Positions 38,071-47,612 of a stretch of DNA of 64,000 nucleotides are shown here, one piece after another. The DNA is taken from contig JAPSHX010000002.1 of the NCBI GenBank assembly GCA_031179305.1, positions 124,001-188,000 on the forward strand, in the 5' to 3' direction. Positions within the stretch are counted from its first letter, which is position 1, and the number at the start of each line of letters is the position of its first letter. The translations under genes and the position numbers were made by a program. A model generated the notes under the pieces. That model saw nothing but the letters and a program-made list of their open reading frames with translations, searched no databases and was not told where the DNA came from. This stretch comes from Paenarthrobacter sp. (GTDB taxonomy: Bacteria > Actinomycetota > Actinomycetes > Actinomycetales > Micrococcaceae).

Positions 38071-39486
38071 CTAGAGAAGAGTCATGGGGTCCACTGCGGC
38101 ACTGTTCAGCCAGGTTTCGAAGTGCGCGTGGCAACCTGTCGAGTTACCCGTGCTGCCCGAGTATGCGATGAGTTGCCCCGCCGATACTTGCTGGCCGTTT
38201 GCCACGACAATGCTGCTGTTGTGATAGTAGATGGTGGTCAGCGAGTTGCCTTGCACCACACCATGGGACAGTTTTACCCGCCATCCGCCGCCGTCGGCTG
38301 AGTTCCAGCCCGAGTTGAAGACCTCTCCTGCCGCCGCTGCATAGACGGGCGTGCCACATGCCGCACCGAAGTCGATGCCCGTGTGCATGTAACCACCGGT
38401 GCCATAGAAATCTATGGTGCCTGGTGGTGTTGCACGCCAGCCAAATCCGGAGGTGATGGGGACAGCACTTGCGAAGGGGTGCCGAAGGCCGAACGCTGAC
38501 GGCGAACCAGCCGGCGGAGGAGAATACGGCGGTTCCGGAGGCGCAGGCCTACCTTGGGCTGCGGCTGCAGCGGCTGCCGCAGCCGCGGCCTCTTCGGCAA
38601 TCCGGCGCTGTTCCGCTTCCCAGGCTTCCCTCAGCTTCCGGTCACGCTCCACGATTTCGGCGGCGACCGTACTCTGTTCGGCCTTCACCCGGGCAAGGTT
38701 GGCTTCAATGCCCGGCTTGGCAGCCTGCAGTTGTCCATTGAGGCGGGTGGTGTCTTCAATCAGCTTGTCGACTTCGGCTTTCTTGCTCGCAGCCTCGTCC
38801 CTCGCCGACTTTTCCCGTTCCAGCGCGGCATCCGCCTTGGCCTTCAGGTCCTGGATTTCTTCCTCGACAGCAACAAGCCTCGCCTGGGAGTTCACGTTGG
38901 TGGCGTTCTGTTGGGTGAGTTTGGTCATCGCCGCGTTTTGGCTGCGCATGGCCTGGTCAGCCAAATCCATGGACTCGGTCAAGCTTCCGGATTCATTGGA
39001 GCCGAACAAGAGTGCAATATTGGTGGGAACTCCACCGGACTTGTAGGCCTGGGAAGCGATCTGTCCGATCAGCTTCTTGGTCTCCGTGATCTTCTGCTTA
39101 TCGCTCTCCAGCTGCTCCGTAATTTTGGCCTTGTTCTGCTGGGCAAGCTCAACCCTGGCAGCAAGTGCCTCGACTTCCTTCACCGCACTCGCCACCCGGC
39201 CCTGCGCCTCAAGCAGAGCCTGCTGTGCACCAGGAAGCCGGCCCTGGTAAATCACCAAGTCACCGGCGGCCTTTGCGATGTTTGAGTCGACAAACTCGAG
39301 CGAAGCCTGGACCCGGGCCGCTTCTGCTTCCAGCGCAGCCTGCTGGTCCTCAAGGCTGTCCGCCTGGGCTGTTGGAGCGCCTGAAAGGAGACTGACCGCC
39401 AGGCCAACAGCAAGAACCGCCCCCAGGAACCGAGCATGGCCCGACGCAAGGCGCCGACGCAGGGGGTTCGGGTCCAACGTGGTCAT
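38071..39486 (-). CDS. M23 family metallopeptidase with coiled-coil (EnvC/RipC/PcsB-like FtsEX partner)
   Basis: Signal peptide, long coiled coil, Ala/Pro linker, LytM domain with HTGIDF and HAHFE; directly downstream of ftsX. Confidence 0.92.
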   Translation of the reverse strand: MTTLDPNPLRRRLASGHARFLGAVLAVGLAVSLLSGAPTAQADSLEDQQAALEAEAARVQASLEFVDSNIAKAAGDLVIYQGRLPGAQQALLEAQGRVASAVKEVEALAARVELAQQNKAKITEQLESDKQKITETKKLIGQIASQAYKSGGVPTNIALLFGSNESGSLTESMDLADQAMRSQNAAMTKLTQQNATNVNSQARLVAVEEEIQDLKAKADAALEREKSARDEAASKKAEVDKLIEDTTRLNGQLQAAKPGIEANLARVKAEQSTVAAEIVERDRKLREAWEAEQRRIAEEAAAAAAAAAAAQGRPAPPEPPYSPPPAGSPSAFGLRHPFASAVPITSGFGWRATPPGTIDFYGTGGYMHTGIDFGAACGTPVYAAAAGEVFNSGWNSADGGGWRVKLSHGVVQGNSLTTIYYHNSSIVVANGQQVSAGQLIAYSGSTGNSTGCHAHFETWLNSAAVDPMTLL

Positions 39487-39541
39487 CAGGATTCCTTTTC
39501 GCTTGTCAGCATGGCCGTTGTTTCAATTCGGGCGTTCACGA

Positions 39542-40456
39542 TTAGACCTTCAGGTATCGCCGGAGAGTTAAGAGGGAAGAAATGCCGGCCAGACCTGCGC
39601 CAAGGGCAATCAGTACCGGCGCGATCACCAGGACCTGGGTGGAGGAGATGAACGGAGTATTGAGGAACTGCTTCGACAAGTCGCCGTTCAGCCAGAAGTG
39701 GGCCATAAGCCAGAGCGTGACCGAGGCCAATAATGCTCCCACAACGGCGGCTATCACGCCTTCCAGGATGAACGGCAGTTGAATCACCGTCTTTGACGCA
39801 CCCACGAGCCGCATGATTCCTGTCTCCCGCCGTCGGCTGAACGCGGACAGCCGGATGGTGGTGGTGATCAGGAGGACCGCACAGAAAATCATCACCGCTG
39901 CCACGCCTATGGCCGCAACCGAGGCCCCGTTCATCCAGGAAAAAATGCGCTCAAGCACTTGCCGCTGGTCACTGACCGTTTCAACACCCGGTTGTGAGGA
40001 GAACGTCTCACTGATGATTTCGTATTTTTCGGGGTTCTTCATATTGATCCGGAACGAGGCCGGCAACTGGTCCTCAGACACCGAATCCACAATCGGCGAG
40101 TTGGAGAACTGCTCCTTGAAGTGCGTGTACGCCTCGGCTTGGGACTCGAACTGGAAATCGTTGATGTAGGGCTTGATTGCCGGGGATTCCAGCATTGCCT
40201 GGAGGTTGTCCTGCTGTTCCTTGGTGGCCGAACCCGAAGCGCAGCCGACCGCCGTCGAACCGTCATTGCAGAGGAAGACTGCTACCTGGACTTTGTCGTA
40301 CCAGTAGCCCTTCATCTGGTTGATCTGCATCTGCAGCATTCCTGCCGCACCGACGAACGTCAGGGAAACAAAAGTCACCAAGACCACGGAAATCACCATG
40401 GAGAGGTTCCGGCGAAGGCCGCCACCGATTTCCCCCAGGATAAACAAAAGCCTCAC
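39542..40456 (-). CDS. ftsX: Cell-division permease-like protein FtsX
   Basis: [61 protein letters not shown]. Confidence 0.95.
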   Translation of the reverse strand: MRLLFILGEIGGGLRRNLSMVISVVLVTFVSLTFVGAAGMLQMQINQMKGYWYDKVQVAVFLCNDGSTAVGCASGSATKEQQDNLQAMLESPAIKPYINDFQFESQAEAYTHFKEQFSNSPIVDSVSEDQLPASFRINMKNPEKYEIISETFSSQPGVETVSDQRQVLERIFSWMNGASVAAIGVAAVMIFCAVLLITTTIRLSAFSRRRETGIMRLVGASKTVIQLPFILEGVIAAVVGALLASVTLWLMAHFWLNGDLSKQFLNTPFISSTQVLVIAPVLIALGAGLAGISSLLTLRRYLKV

Positions 40457-41217
40457 AGCTGTGCCCCCTGCGCACGGTTGAGCTCTTCCCCGCTGGCGTC
40501 TCGCAGCCGGCGCGATTCCCCAACCACGGGAATCATCGAGGTGTACAGCGCTTTGGCTTCGTCGCGAATGACCTTGCCGTTCTTGAGTTCCACCACGCGG
40601 CGGCGCATTTCATTGACGATGTCGTCGTCATGGGTTGCCATCACTACCGTGGTGCCGTTCTGATTGATTTTGTCCAGGACTCCCATGATTCCCATCGAAG
40701 TGATGGGGTCAAGGTTTCCGGTCGGCTCGTCCGCCAGTAAAATGCCAGGGCGGTTTACGACGGCGCGGGCGATCGCCACGCGCTGCTGCTCACCACCGGA
40801 AAGTTCATGAGGCATGCGACGTTCTTTGCCCTCAAGGCCAACCGTCTTCAAGACCTCAGGTACTGTCTCCCTGATAATCGAGCGGCTTTTGCCGATCACT
40901 TGCATCGCGAATGCTACATTCGCGAAGACGTTTTTCTGAGGGAGCAACCGGAAGTCCTGGAAGACAACGCCGATCCCGCGCCGGAGCTTCGGGACGCGCC
41001 AACTCGAAATGTTGGCAACATTCTGGCCAGCGACGTAAACGGATCCGGCCGAGGCTTTGTCCTCTTTCAGGATCAACCTCAGGAAGGTGGACTTGCCTGA
41101 GCCTGAAGCACCCACCAAGAAGGTGAATTCGCCGCGGTTGATCTCAAGGCTCACAGAATCGAGCGCCGGTCGGGCATTCTGCTCGTAGACCTTGGTGACA
41201 TTCTCAAATCTGATCAT
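40453..41217 (-). CDS. ftsE: Cell-division ATP-binding protein FtsE
   Basis: [81 protein letters not shown]. Confidence 0.96.
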   Translation of the reverse strand: MIRFENVTKVYEQNARPALDSVSLEINRGEFTFLVGASGSGKSTFLRLILKEDKASAGSVYVAGQNVANISSWRVPKLRRGIGVVFQDFRLLPQKNVFANVAFAMQVIGKSRSIIRETVPEVLKTVGLEGKERRMPHELSGGEQQRVAIARAVVNRPGILLADEPTGNLDPITSMGIMGVLDKINQNGTTVVMATHDDDIVNEMRRRVVELKNGKVIRDEAKALYTSMIPVVGESRRLRDASGEELNRAQGAQL

Positions 41218-41404
41218 GGCCCTTTAGAACCCCGCCGGACATGACATAGTCGCCCAGTCCAACAGCCGGAGCGCGGGCTTTCGATGGGGGAAGTGAGAGC
41301 ACCGGCCACTCGACTATACGCACGGGTAAGCCGCTATTCGGCGGCTTTCAGGGGCGTGTCGCGGATTCCGAAGCCTCACGTGATCCGGGACACATTAGTG
41401 GTTG

Positions 41405-42523
41405 TTAGTTAGCCGCTGCGTTTCGGTTGCCGGTACGCCAGCGAATGCCGGCGTCGATGAAGTCATCTATATCGCCGTCAAGCACTGCCGAGGTGTTGCC
41501 CACCTCGTGTTCCGTCCGCAGGTCCTTGACCATCTGGTAGGGATTGAGGACGTAGGAGCGCATCTGGTCGCCCCAAGAGGCTTTGACGTCTCCGGCCAAT
41601 GCCTTCTTTTCCGCGTCCTGCTGTTCCTTCTTAACCAGCAGCAAGCGGGACTGAAGCACCCGCATGGCGGCCGCCCGGTTCTGAAGCTGCGATTTCTCAT
41701 TCTGCATTGAGACAACAATGCCCGTAGGGATGTGAGTCAGTCTCACCGCGGAGTCCGTTGTGTTGACCGACTGGCCGCCCGGACCGGACGACCGGAAGAC
41801 GTCAACACGGATTTCGTTGTCCGGGATCTCGATGGAGTCTGTCTGCTCGATCAACGGGATGACTTCTACCGCTGCGAAGGACGTCTGGCGGCGCCCTTGA
41901 TTATCAAAAGGACTGATGCGGACCAGCCGGTGTGTGCCGGCTTCAACGCTCAACGTACCAAAGGCGTAGGGGGCCTTGACTTCGAAGGTGGCGGATTTCA
42001 AGCCGGCTTCTTCTGCATAGGACGTGTCCATCACGGTGGTTGGGTAGCCATGGCGTTCAGCCCAGCGAAGGTACATCCGCATCAGCATCTCCGCGAAGTC
42101 GGCAGCATCCACGCCGCCGGCTCCTGCCCTGATGGTCACTACAGCTTCGCGTTCGTCATACTCGCCGGACAACAGCGTTGTTATCTCAAGTTCCGCGAGT
42201 GCCTTGCGAATCGAGGAAAGCTCTTTGGCTGCTTCCGCCATCGAGTCCTCATCGCCCTCATCCTGGCCCAGTTCCACCAAGACTTCGAGGTCGTCAATCC
42301 GGGAAGCGAGCTTGGAAAGGCGCTCGACTTCGGACTGCCGGTGCGACAACCGGGAAGTGATCACCTGGGCAGAAGCGGGATCATCCCAGAGGTCTGGAGC
42401 CCCGGCCTGCTCGCTCAGTTCAGCTATCTCAGCCTTTAAGGCATCAATATCGGTGACGTTCTCGATTGAGCTGTAAGTTGCTCGAAGTGCGCGGATTTCC
42501 GCGGGAAAATCAATTTCAGCCAT
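41405..42523 (-). CDS. prfB: Peptide chain release factor 2
   Basis: [53 protein letters not shown] motif ([18 protein letters not shown]). MAEIDF start; ORF track starts 2 codons upstream. Confidence 0.97.
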   Translation of the reverse strand: MAEIDFPAEIRALRATYSSIENVTDIDALKAEIAELSEQAGAPDLWDDPASAQVITSRLSHRQSEVERLSKLASRIDDLEVLVELGQDEGDEDSMAEAAKELSSIRKALAELEITTLLSGEYDEREAVVTIRAGAGGVDAADFAEMLMRMYLRWAERHGYPTTVMDTSYAEEAGLKSATFEVKAPYAFGTLSVEAGTHRLVRISPFDNQGRRQTSFAAVEVIPLIEQTDSIEIPDNEIRVDVFRSSGPGGQSVNTTDSAVRLTHIPTGIVVSMQNEKSQLQNRAAAMRVLQSRLLLVKKEQQDAEKKALAGDVKASWGDQMRSYVLNPYQMVKDLRTEHEVGNTSAVLDGDIDDFIDAGIRWRTGNRNAAAN

Positions 42524-42592
42524 GATCATCCCAGCGTACGCTATCCGTTGCGCTCCCCGATGAAGCTCCCGCCCCTGCCTGTGGGAGCTCTA

Positions 42593-43048
42593 CTACTGGG
42601 TCAGCCGGGATCGGGCTGTTGACCTCGCTTCAATGAGAATGCCATCGGGCAGCAGGAAGCTGATTACTGGCGGATGCGCCACTGCGGTCAGGACTACCAC
42701 CGCCGTAGCGCCCGGCTCGCTGCCCGTCCCCGCTGCGACGGCAAGTCGGTCATGCCGTGAAAAAGCGCCACTTGCATCGAGATAAGATCCGGTTGCGGCC
42801 ACGACTCTCGCGTCGTCCAGCAATGGGGAAGGCATGCCACCTCCCCCGATATCCCCCACCATGTAGGAATCCGCGGCCGCGAGCGCCGCACCGTCAGCCA
42901 GGGACAGCAGCTTCTTGTGCTCCAGATAGACAGCCGACGCAGCCATGACCACCGAGGCCAGGAGAAGTGACAACAGCACGAACCCGACAATGAGAACCGT
43001 TATCTGGCCATCTTCAGGTGGACGCCTCTTCGACGGCACTACAGTCAT
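42593..43048 (-). CDS. TadG-like pilus assembly protein (Rv3654c-type)
   Basis: PPEDGQITVLIVGFVLLSLLLASVVMAASAVYLEHKKLLSLADGAALAAADS; end of tad locus. Confidence 0.8.
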   Translation of the reverse strand: MTVVPSKRRPPEDGQITVLIVGFVLLSLLLASVVMAASAVYLEHKKLLSLADGAALAAADSYMVGDIGGGGMPSPLLDDARVVAATGSYLDASGAFSRHDRLAVAAGTGSEPGATAVVVLTAVAHPPVISFLLPDGILIEARSTARSRLTQ

Positions 43049-43581
43049 TGGTAACGGCCTACAACCTGCGACGCCGATGCACTGAGTCGGCTTGCCTTCA
43101 ATTGCAACACGTCCCCGAATGGCATCAAGGGCAAGGAAACGTCCAGGCGTACCGTGACAGTCACCGTGGTGCCAGCCGACAGACAATTCTCACGATCACA
43201 GTCGATGGTGATGCTGGCCTGATCAACGGAATGACCATGGTCTTTAAGGGCGACGAGGACACTGCGCTCTGCTGCCGCTCTGGCGCTTGCTGGGTCCCGT
43301 TGTGCCACGAAGACTTTAGCTGCTTGGTCAGCGGCGCCCACTACCCCAAACGACCCGCCCTGGATTCGGCCTACGGTCACCACGAAGTAGACCACGGGGA
43401 CCATGAGCAGCAACGCCAGGAAGGTAAATTCCACCACGGCGCTGCCCTGTTGCTCACCAGGAGTTGGAGCGAAGTCCGACGTTTTGCCAGCCGATTCCAC
43501 CGGCAAACACATGGCCTCGCGAACTCTCTGCCGTACGGCGTTCAGTAGGCGCCTCAGCCCGTCACCCTGGCAGATCTGCAT
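43045..43581 (-). CDS. TadE-like pseudopilin
   Basis: GEQQGSAVVEFTFLALLLMVPVVYFVVTVGRIQGGSF (class III prepilin-like G|SAVVEF). Confidence 0.82.
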   Translation of the reverse strand: MQICQGDGLRRLLNAVRQRVREAMCLPVESAGKTSDFAPTPGEQQGSAVVEFTFLALLLMVPVVYFVVTVGRIQGGSFGVVGAADQAAKVFVAQRDPASARAAAERSVLVALKDHGHSVDQASITIDCDRENCLSAGTTVTVTVRLDVSLPLMPFGDVLQLKASRLSASASQVVGRYQ

Positions 43582-43984
43582 GTCCCTTGACCTCCAATAA
43601 TTTGGCTGGACCGATCAGGCCAACAACCGGCAATGGTGCCTTTACTGTCACTTCCAAGGTTCGGTTCCCATCACTGGTGATTTCGGTCGAGGTGACATCG
43701 CGGGCAAAATCAACGTTCAGCGCAGCACCAATCAACTCTGCGGTCCGGGAACGGGCGTCCAGTGGAGTACGGTCTGACAGCGCGCCGTATCGCGCTCCGG
43801 AGGCGGCCGCATCGACCAGCGTATTCCGGACGTGCAGAACCAGCGTCAGTTGAACAATGGACATAAAGAACAACGTCAGCAACGCACCAATCAACACGAA
43901 GTCCACCACAGCAGACCCCCGGTCGTTCTCGACTTTCAAGGGTGCCGGGTGACGACCGTCCTCGATTATGCCGCCCTTGCCCAT
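43562..43984 (-). CDS. TadE-like pseudopilin
   Basis: DRGSAVVDFVLIGALLTLFFMSIVQLTLVLHVRNTLVDAAASGARYGAL. Confidence 0.82.
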   Translation of the reverse strand: MGKGGIIEDGRHPAPLKVENDRGSAVVDFVLIGALLTLFFMSIVQLTLVLHVRNTLVDAAASGARYGALSDRTPLDARSRTAELIGAALNVDFARDVTSTEITSDGNRTLEVTVKAPLPVVGLIGPAKLLEVKGHADLPG

Positions 43985-43992
43985 CCCGCGTC

Positions 43993-44232
43993 CTACTGGC
44001 CCACCTTGCTCATTGCTTGATCAAAAAGGTCGCCCAACGCAGGTGTGGCGATGGCAAGAAGTCCTGCTACCAGGATCGCGGACATCAGCGTAATCATCAC
44101 CCAGCCCGGTACGTCACCGCGCTCCCGGTCTTCCTTAGGAGGCTTCGCCCTCGGAGTAATCGCCACGAACAACCATGTGGAGCCAAGGAACAGTGTGGAG
44201 ACAGCGGACAGTTTGCTTGCGATTCGTTTCAT
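43993..44232 (-). CDS. Candidate Flp-like pilin (79 aa)
   Basis: MKRIASKLSAVSTLFLGSTWLFVAITPRAKPPKEDRERGDVPGWVMITLMSAILVAGLLAIATPALGDLFDQAMSKVGQ; position between tadC and tadE. Confidence 0.7.
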   Translation of the reverse strand: MKRIASKLSAVSTLFLGSTWLFVAITPRAKPPKEDRERGDVPGWVMITLMSAILVAGLLAIATPALGDLFDQAMSKVGQ

Positions 44233-44319
44233 GAATTTCCCCAATGTATGTATTTCGAGAAGGTGCTGACTTGGTGTGACTGCTTGCATGGACGGTAGGG
44301 CGCATCTATGGACGGGTCG

Positions 44320-45261
44320 CTAAAGGCTCATTTCCAAAGCCGCAATAGCAGGGAAAGCAGCGAATACCACGGTCAGAGGGAGCACGCCGAAGACGAGCGG
44401 GACCATCATGGCGATCTCTTTGCGGCCTGCGGACTCCATGAGTTCCCTTTGTGCGGCGTCGCGGACGTCGGCCGCTTGCGCCCGGAGCACGTCTGCCAGG
44501 GGAGTTCCGCGTTCTACGGCAACCACCAAACCGTCAATAAATCTGACCAGGGGTGGCAATTCCGCTCTTGATGAAAAGGCCTTGAGTGCTTGCGTCAGCG
44601 GTGTCCCGGACCGGGTATGCGCGAGAATTGTGGCGAATTCCCCGGAGAGTTCACCACTCGAGCTGCGGCTCACCCTATCCAATGCGCCCATTGCACTCTC
44701 TCCCGCAGCAACAGCGAGCGCCATTAACTCCGCAAGGCTGGGAAACTCGGACAACATCCTTGATTCCCGTCGTTTGATCCTGAGACCCAAGACAAAATCG
44801 CGCAGCAGGTGGCCGCCGAGTGCGCTTCCAAGGACAGAAATGCATGACGCGGCGGCACTGAACCGACCGGCAGTGGCACCGGCGACTACTACAAGTACAG
44901 CTATCACGAAGGCGGCGCCAGCCCACAAAAGCTGCTCAGCCCGGAAATCCAAAGTCGTTTTTATCGAACCGGCACGGGAGAGCCTTTTGCTCAATGCCGT
45001 GGAGCTGACGTTGAAGCGGGACATGGAGGTGATCGCATCGCGGACGATTGGGCGGAGTATTCGTTCCAAGGGCCCAAACGGCGTTAGGTCTTGTGTTGGC
45101 GCGCGCAGTAGGCGCGAACCAAGATTCTGCGACTTCAACTGCGGTTCAATGCGATCCGAGAATCTTGTTCCCCGCATAAACGGGATCCGCACCAGGACCA
45201 ACCAGCAGCCGATGCCGAGAGAAAGGCCGCACAACAAGGCGAAGGCAGTCGATGTGTTCAT
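44320..45261 (-). CDS. tadC: Type II secretion F-domain protein (TadC)
   Basis: LSEFPSLAELMALAVAAGESAMGALDRVSR...; downstream of tadB. Confidence 0.85.
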   Translation of the reverse strand: MNTSTAFALLCGLSLGIGCWLVLVRIPFMRGTRFSDRIEPQLKSQNLGSRLLRAPTQDLTPFGPLERILRPIVRDAITSMSRFNVSSTALSKRLSRAGSIKTTLDFRAEQLLWAGAAFVIAVLVVVAGATAGRFSAAASCISVLGSALGGHLLRDFVLGLRIKRRESRMLSEFPSLAELMALAVAAGESAMGALDRVSRSSSGELSGEFATILAHTRSGTPLTQALKAFSSRAELPPLVRFIDGLVVAVERGTPLADVLRAQAADVRDAAQRELMESAGRKEIAMMVPLVFGVLPLTVVFAAFPAIAALEMSL

Positions 45262-46112
45262 CGAAGAACCCGCTCATCCTCTGGCAAGGCGCCAATGCGA
45301 AGCATCACGGAGTAGCAGAAAACTGAGACGAGCAGTCCTCCGAGCAACACCACCGCGCCCATGCCGGAGTTGAAAGCCAGCATGGCCTCGGGCCGACTTG
45401 CCATGACCACCAGAACTATCCAAGGCGCAGCAACTGCCAGTCGGGCAGCATTGATGGTCCAGGACTGCCGGGCCTCAAGCTCACTGCGCGTCCGGGCGCT
45501 GTCACGCAGGAACACTGAAAGGGTCCCGAGCATGCGCCCGAGGTCGGAGCCACCCACTTCCCGGGTCATTCGCAACGCCTCTATGATGCGGTCGGCCACC
45601 GGATCTGCCAGGCGATCCTTGAGTCTTTTTACCGCCGCATCAAAATTTCCAGCGGCCCTGTAGTCGGCCCCAAAATCCAGGAACAGTTCCCCTAACTCTT
45701 CCGGCCCATTGTTTCCCAGTTGGATCAGGGCCTCCGGTAATGCGAGGCCTGCACGAATTGCTGATCGCAAGTGGTCCACGACATCCGGCCACAGTTGCCG
45801 AAGCGCAGTCCTGCGCTTCCGTGCGCGCCAGCGCACAGCCGCAAACGGAATCCAGGAGCCGAAAATCGCAAAGCACGAGGCCACCGGTGGGGACCCTGTC
45901 AGAACGTAGAACACCAGCAGCGCCAGCATGCCGAAGCCGGCGCAGGTCGCAAGGAGTCCGCCACCGGTTACTTTCTCGATCCCTGCTGACAGCAGGAGGT
46001 GGTCCAAGCGACGGGGCTTGGCCTTAATGGGTCCAGCCGGCGGCTGGACCCACGCGGACCACCATATGAGAAAGACTCCCAAGCCCACTACGATCCCAAG
46101 CAATGGCGCCAT
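45258..46112 (-). CDS. tadB: Type II secretion F-domain protein (TadB)
   Basis: LWPDVVDHLRSAIRAGLALPEALIQLGNNGPEELGELF...; downstream of tadA. Confidence 0.85.
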   Translation of the reverse strand: MAPLLGIVVGLGVFLIWWSAWVQPPAGPIKAKPRRLDHLLLSAGIEKVTGGGLLATCAGFGMLALLVFYVLTGSPPVASCFAIFGSWIPFAAVRWRARKRRTALRQLWPDVVDHLRSAIRAGLALPEALIQLGNNGPEELGELFLDFGADYRAAGNFDAAVKRLKDRLADPVADRIIEALRMTREVGGSDLGRMLGTLSVFLRDSARTRSELEARQSWTINAARLAVAAPWIVLVVMASRPEAMLAFNSGMGAVVLLGGLLVSVFCYSVMLRIGALPEDERVLR

Positions 46113-47389
46113 CAGTTCACTTCCAGGAGGGCAGCCACGTCAAAGCCAGCCTGGGCAAACTTTTCAGCGGCGGGCATGGAGTTGGCTCTCGGCTGCAGCT
46201 GCCCGGCCACCAAGCCGAAGACGCCAGAGGATTCGATAATTCCGTTTTCCACCCTTCGTCCCAAGGAGAGGATTTCGGTCACTTGCCTGCGCCCACTTGA
46301 ATGGCGGCCGCAGTGCACCACAAGGTCGATGCAGGATGCCACCGTTGGCACAACGAAAGCACTGGAAATATTCGCACCAGCCAAGAGCGGAAGGGTACAG
46401 ATCTTGGTGACGGCGTCGTGTGCCGAGTTGGCGTGCACAGTGCACATCCCGGGCAATCCGGAATTCAGCGCGATCAGCATGTCGAGGCTTTCGGCTTCGC
46501 GCACCTCTCCCACTACCAAGCGGTCCGGGCGCATTCGAAGCGCTTCCTTGACCAGCCGCCGCAGTGGAATTTCGCCTTCACCTTCGAGATTTGCTTGGCG
46601 GCATTGCAACCCGACTACATCGCGCAGCGGGAGCTGCAATTCAAAGATCTCCTCAACGGTGATAACTCGTTCACGGGAACCGATGCTTGCGGCCAAGCAA
46701 TTCAGCATGGTTGTCTTCCCAGCCTGGGTGGCTCCCGAAACCAGGATGTTGAGTCCACTGGCTACTGCCGCACCAAGGAATCTGGCAGCTTGCGGCGTTA
46801 GGCTCCCAAGCTCTACGAGGTGTTCGAGCCGCTTCGCCCTGGCGATAAATTTCCTGATGTTGACAGCCCAATGCTTCCGGGTGATGTCCGGGATCGCTAC
46901 GTGCAATCGGGACCCGTCAGGAAGGGCCGCATCCACGAAAGGGGATGAGAGGTCCAGACGCCGCCCTGAGCTTTTGAGCATCCTTTCCACGAGATCGCGC
47001 ACCTGCTGCTCGCTGAGCGTTATTGCCGTGAGCTCGGATTCCCCGTTGCGCGCCACATAGATTTCGTGCGGCGCGTTGATCCACACCTCTTCGATTCCGT
47101 CATCATCCAGCAGTGGCTGCAGTGGCCCAAACCCCGATACGGCGTCAAAGATGTGTTGCCGGGCGGCTTCCAGGTGCCCGAGCGAAGGAAGGGTCCCCAG
47201 GAGTGCCCGTTCATCGTAGTCGTTGACGGCGGCATCTACGAGAAGCCGGACATCCTTTGTTTGCTCCAGCGGATCCAGCCCGCGGCGTCGAATGAGTTCC
47301 CGAACTTCTCCCTCGACAATTCTTACAGCATCCACATCTCTCCCCATGTCACGAGCCCGTAAACGAGAGGCGCATCTCGAGTCATTCAC
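46112..47389 (-). CDS. tadA: CpaF/TadA family secretion ATPase
   Basis: GATQAGKTTMLNCLAASIGSRERVITVEEIFELQL Walker A; RMRPDRLVVGEVREAESLDMLIALNSGLPGMCTVHANS. Start may be MGRDVDAVRIVE. Confidence 0.92.
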   Translation of the reverse strand: MNDSRCASRLRARDMGRDVDAVRIVEGEVRELIRRRGLDPLEQTKDVRLLVDAAVNDYDERALLGTLPSLGHLEAARQHIFDAVSGFGPLQPLLDDDGIEEVWINAPHEIYVARNGESELTAITLSEQQVRDLVERMLKSSGRRLDLSSPFVDAALPDGSRLHVAIPDITRKHWAVNIRKFIARAKRLEHLVELGSLTPQAARFLGAAVASGLNILVSGATQAGKTTMLNCLAASIGSRERVITVEEIFELQLPLRDVVGLQCRQANLEGEGEIPLRRLVKEALRMRPDRLVVGEVREAESLDMLIALNSGLPGMCTVHANSAHDAVTKICTLPLLAGANISSAFVVPTVASCIDLVVHCGRHSSGRRQVTEILSLGRRVENGIIESSGVFGLVAGQLQPRANSMPAAEKFAQAGFDVAALLEVN

Positions 47390-47612
47390 GCTAGGCGAGC
47401 GAATTCAGAGCCTCAAGTCAGTCCGGACCACGTGTGGATAACTCGTCATCATCCGTCTCGTCAGTATCATTCAACCCACTAGTCACTCCAGTTTCGGAAT
47501 GTTAGGGTAAAGCCCGTTAGGAGCTGGCCTTTGGTCTCAGGCACAGGCGCCCGCCCTGGAGCTTGTCCCGAAGCCACACCATGTACCGCTAAGCCGCGAT
47601 GCAGGGCCGGAT

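Noticed and set aside
38560-38600. gcggctgcagcggctgccgcagccgcggcc repeat-like tract
   Set aside because: Encodes the poly-Ala linker of the M23 hydrolase.
47390-47612. Long leader upstream of the GH25 gene considered as a c-di-AMP (ydaO) riboswitch, which often precedes wall hydrolases
   Set aside because: I could not find the conserved ydaO core motifs; a covariance-model search would settle it.
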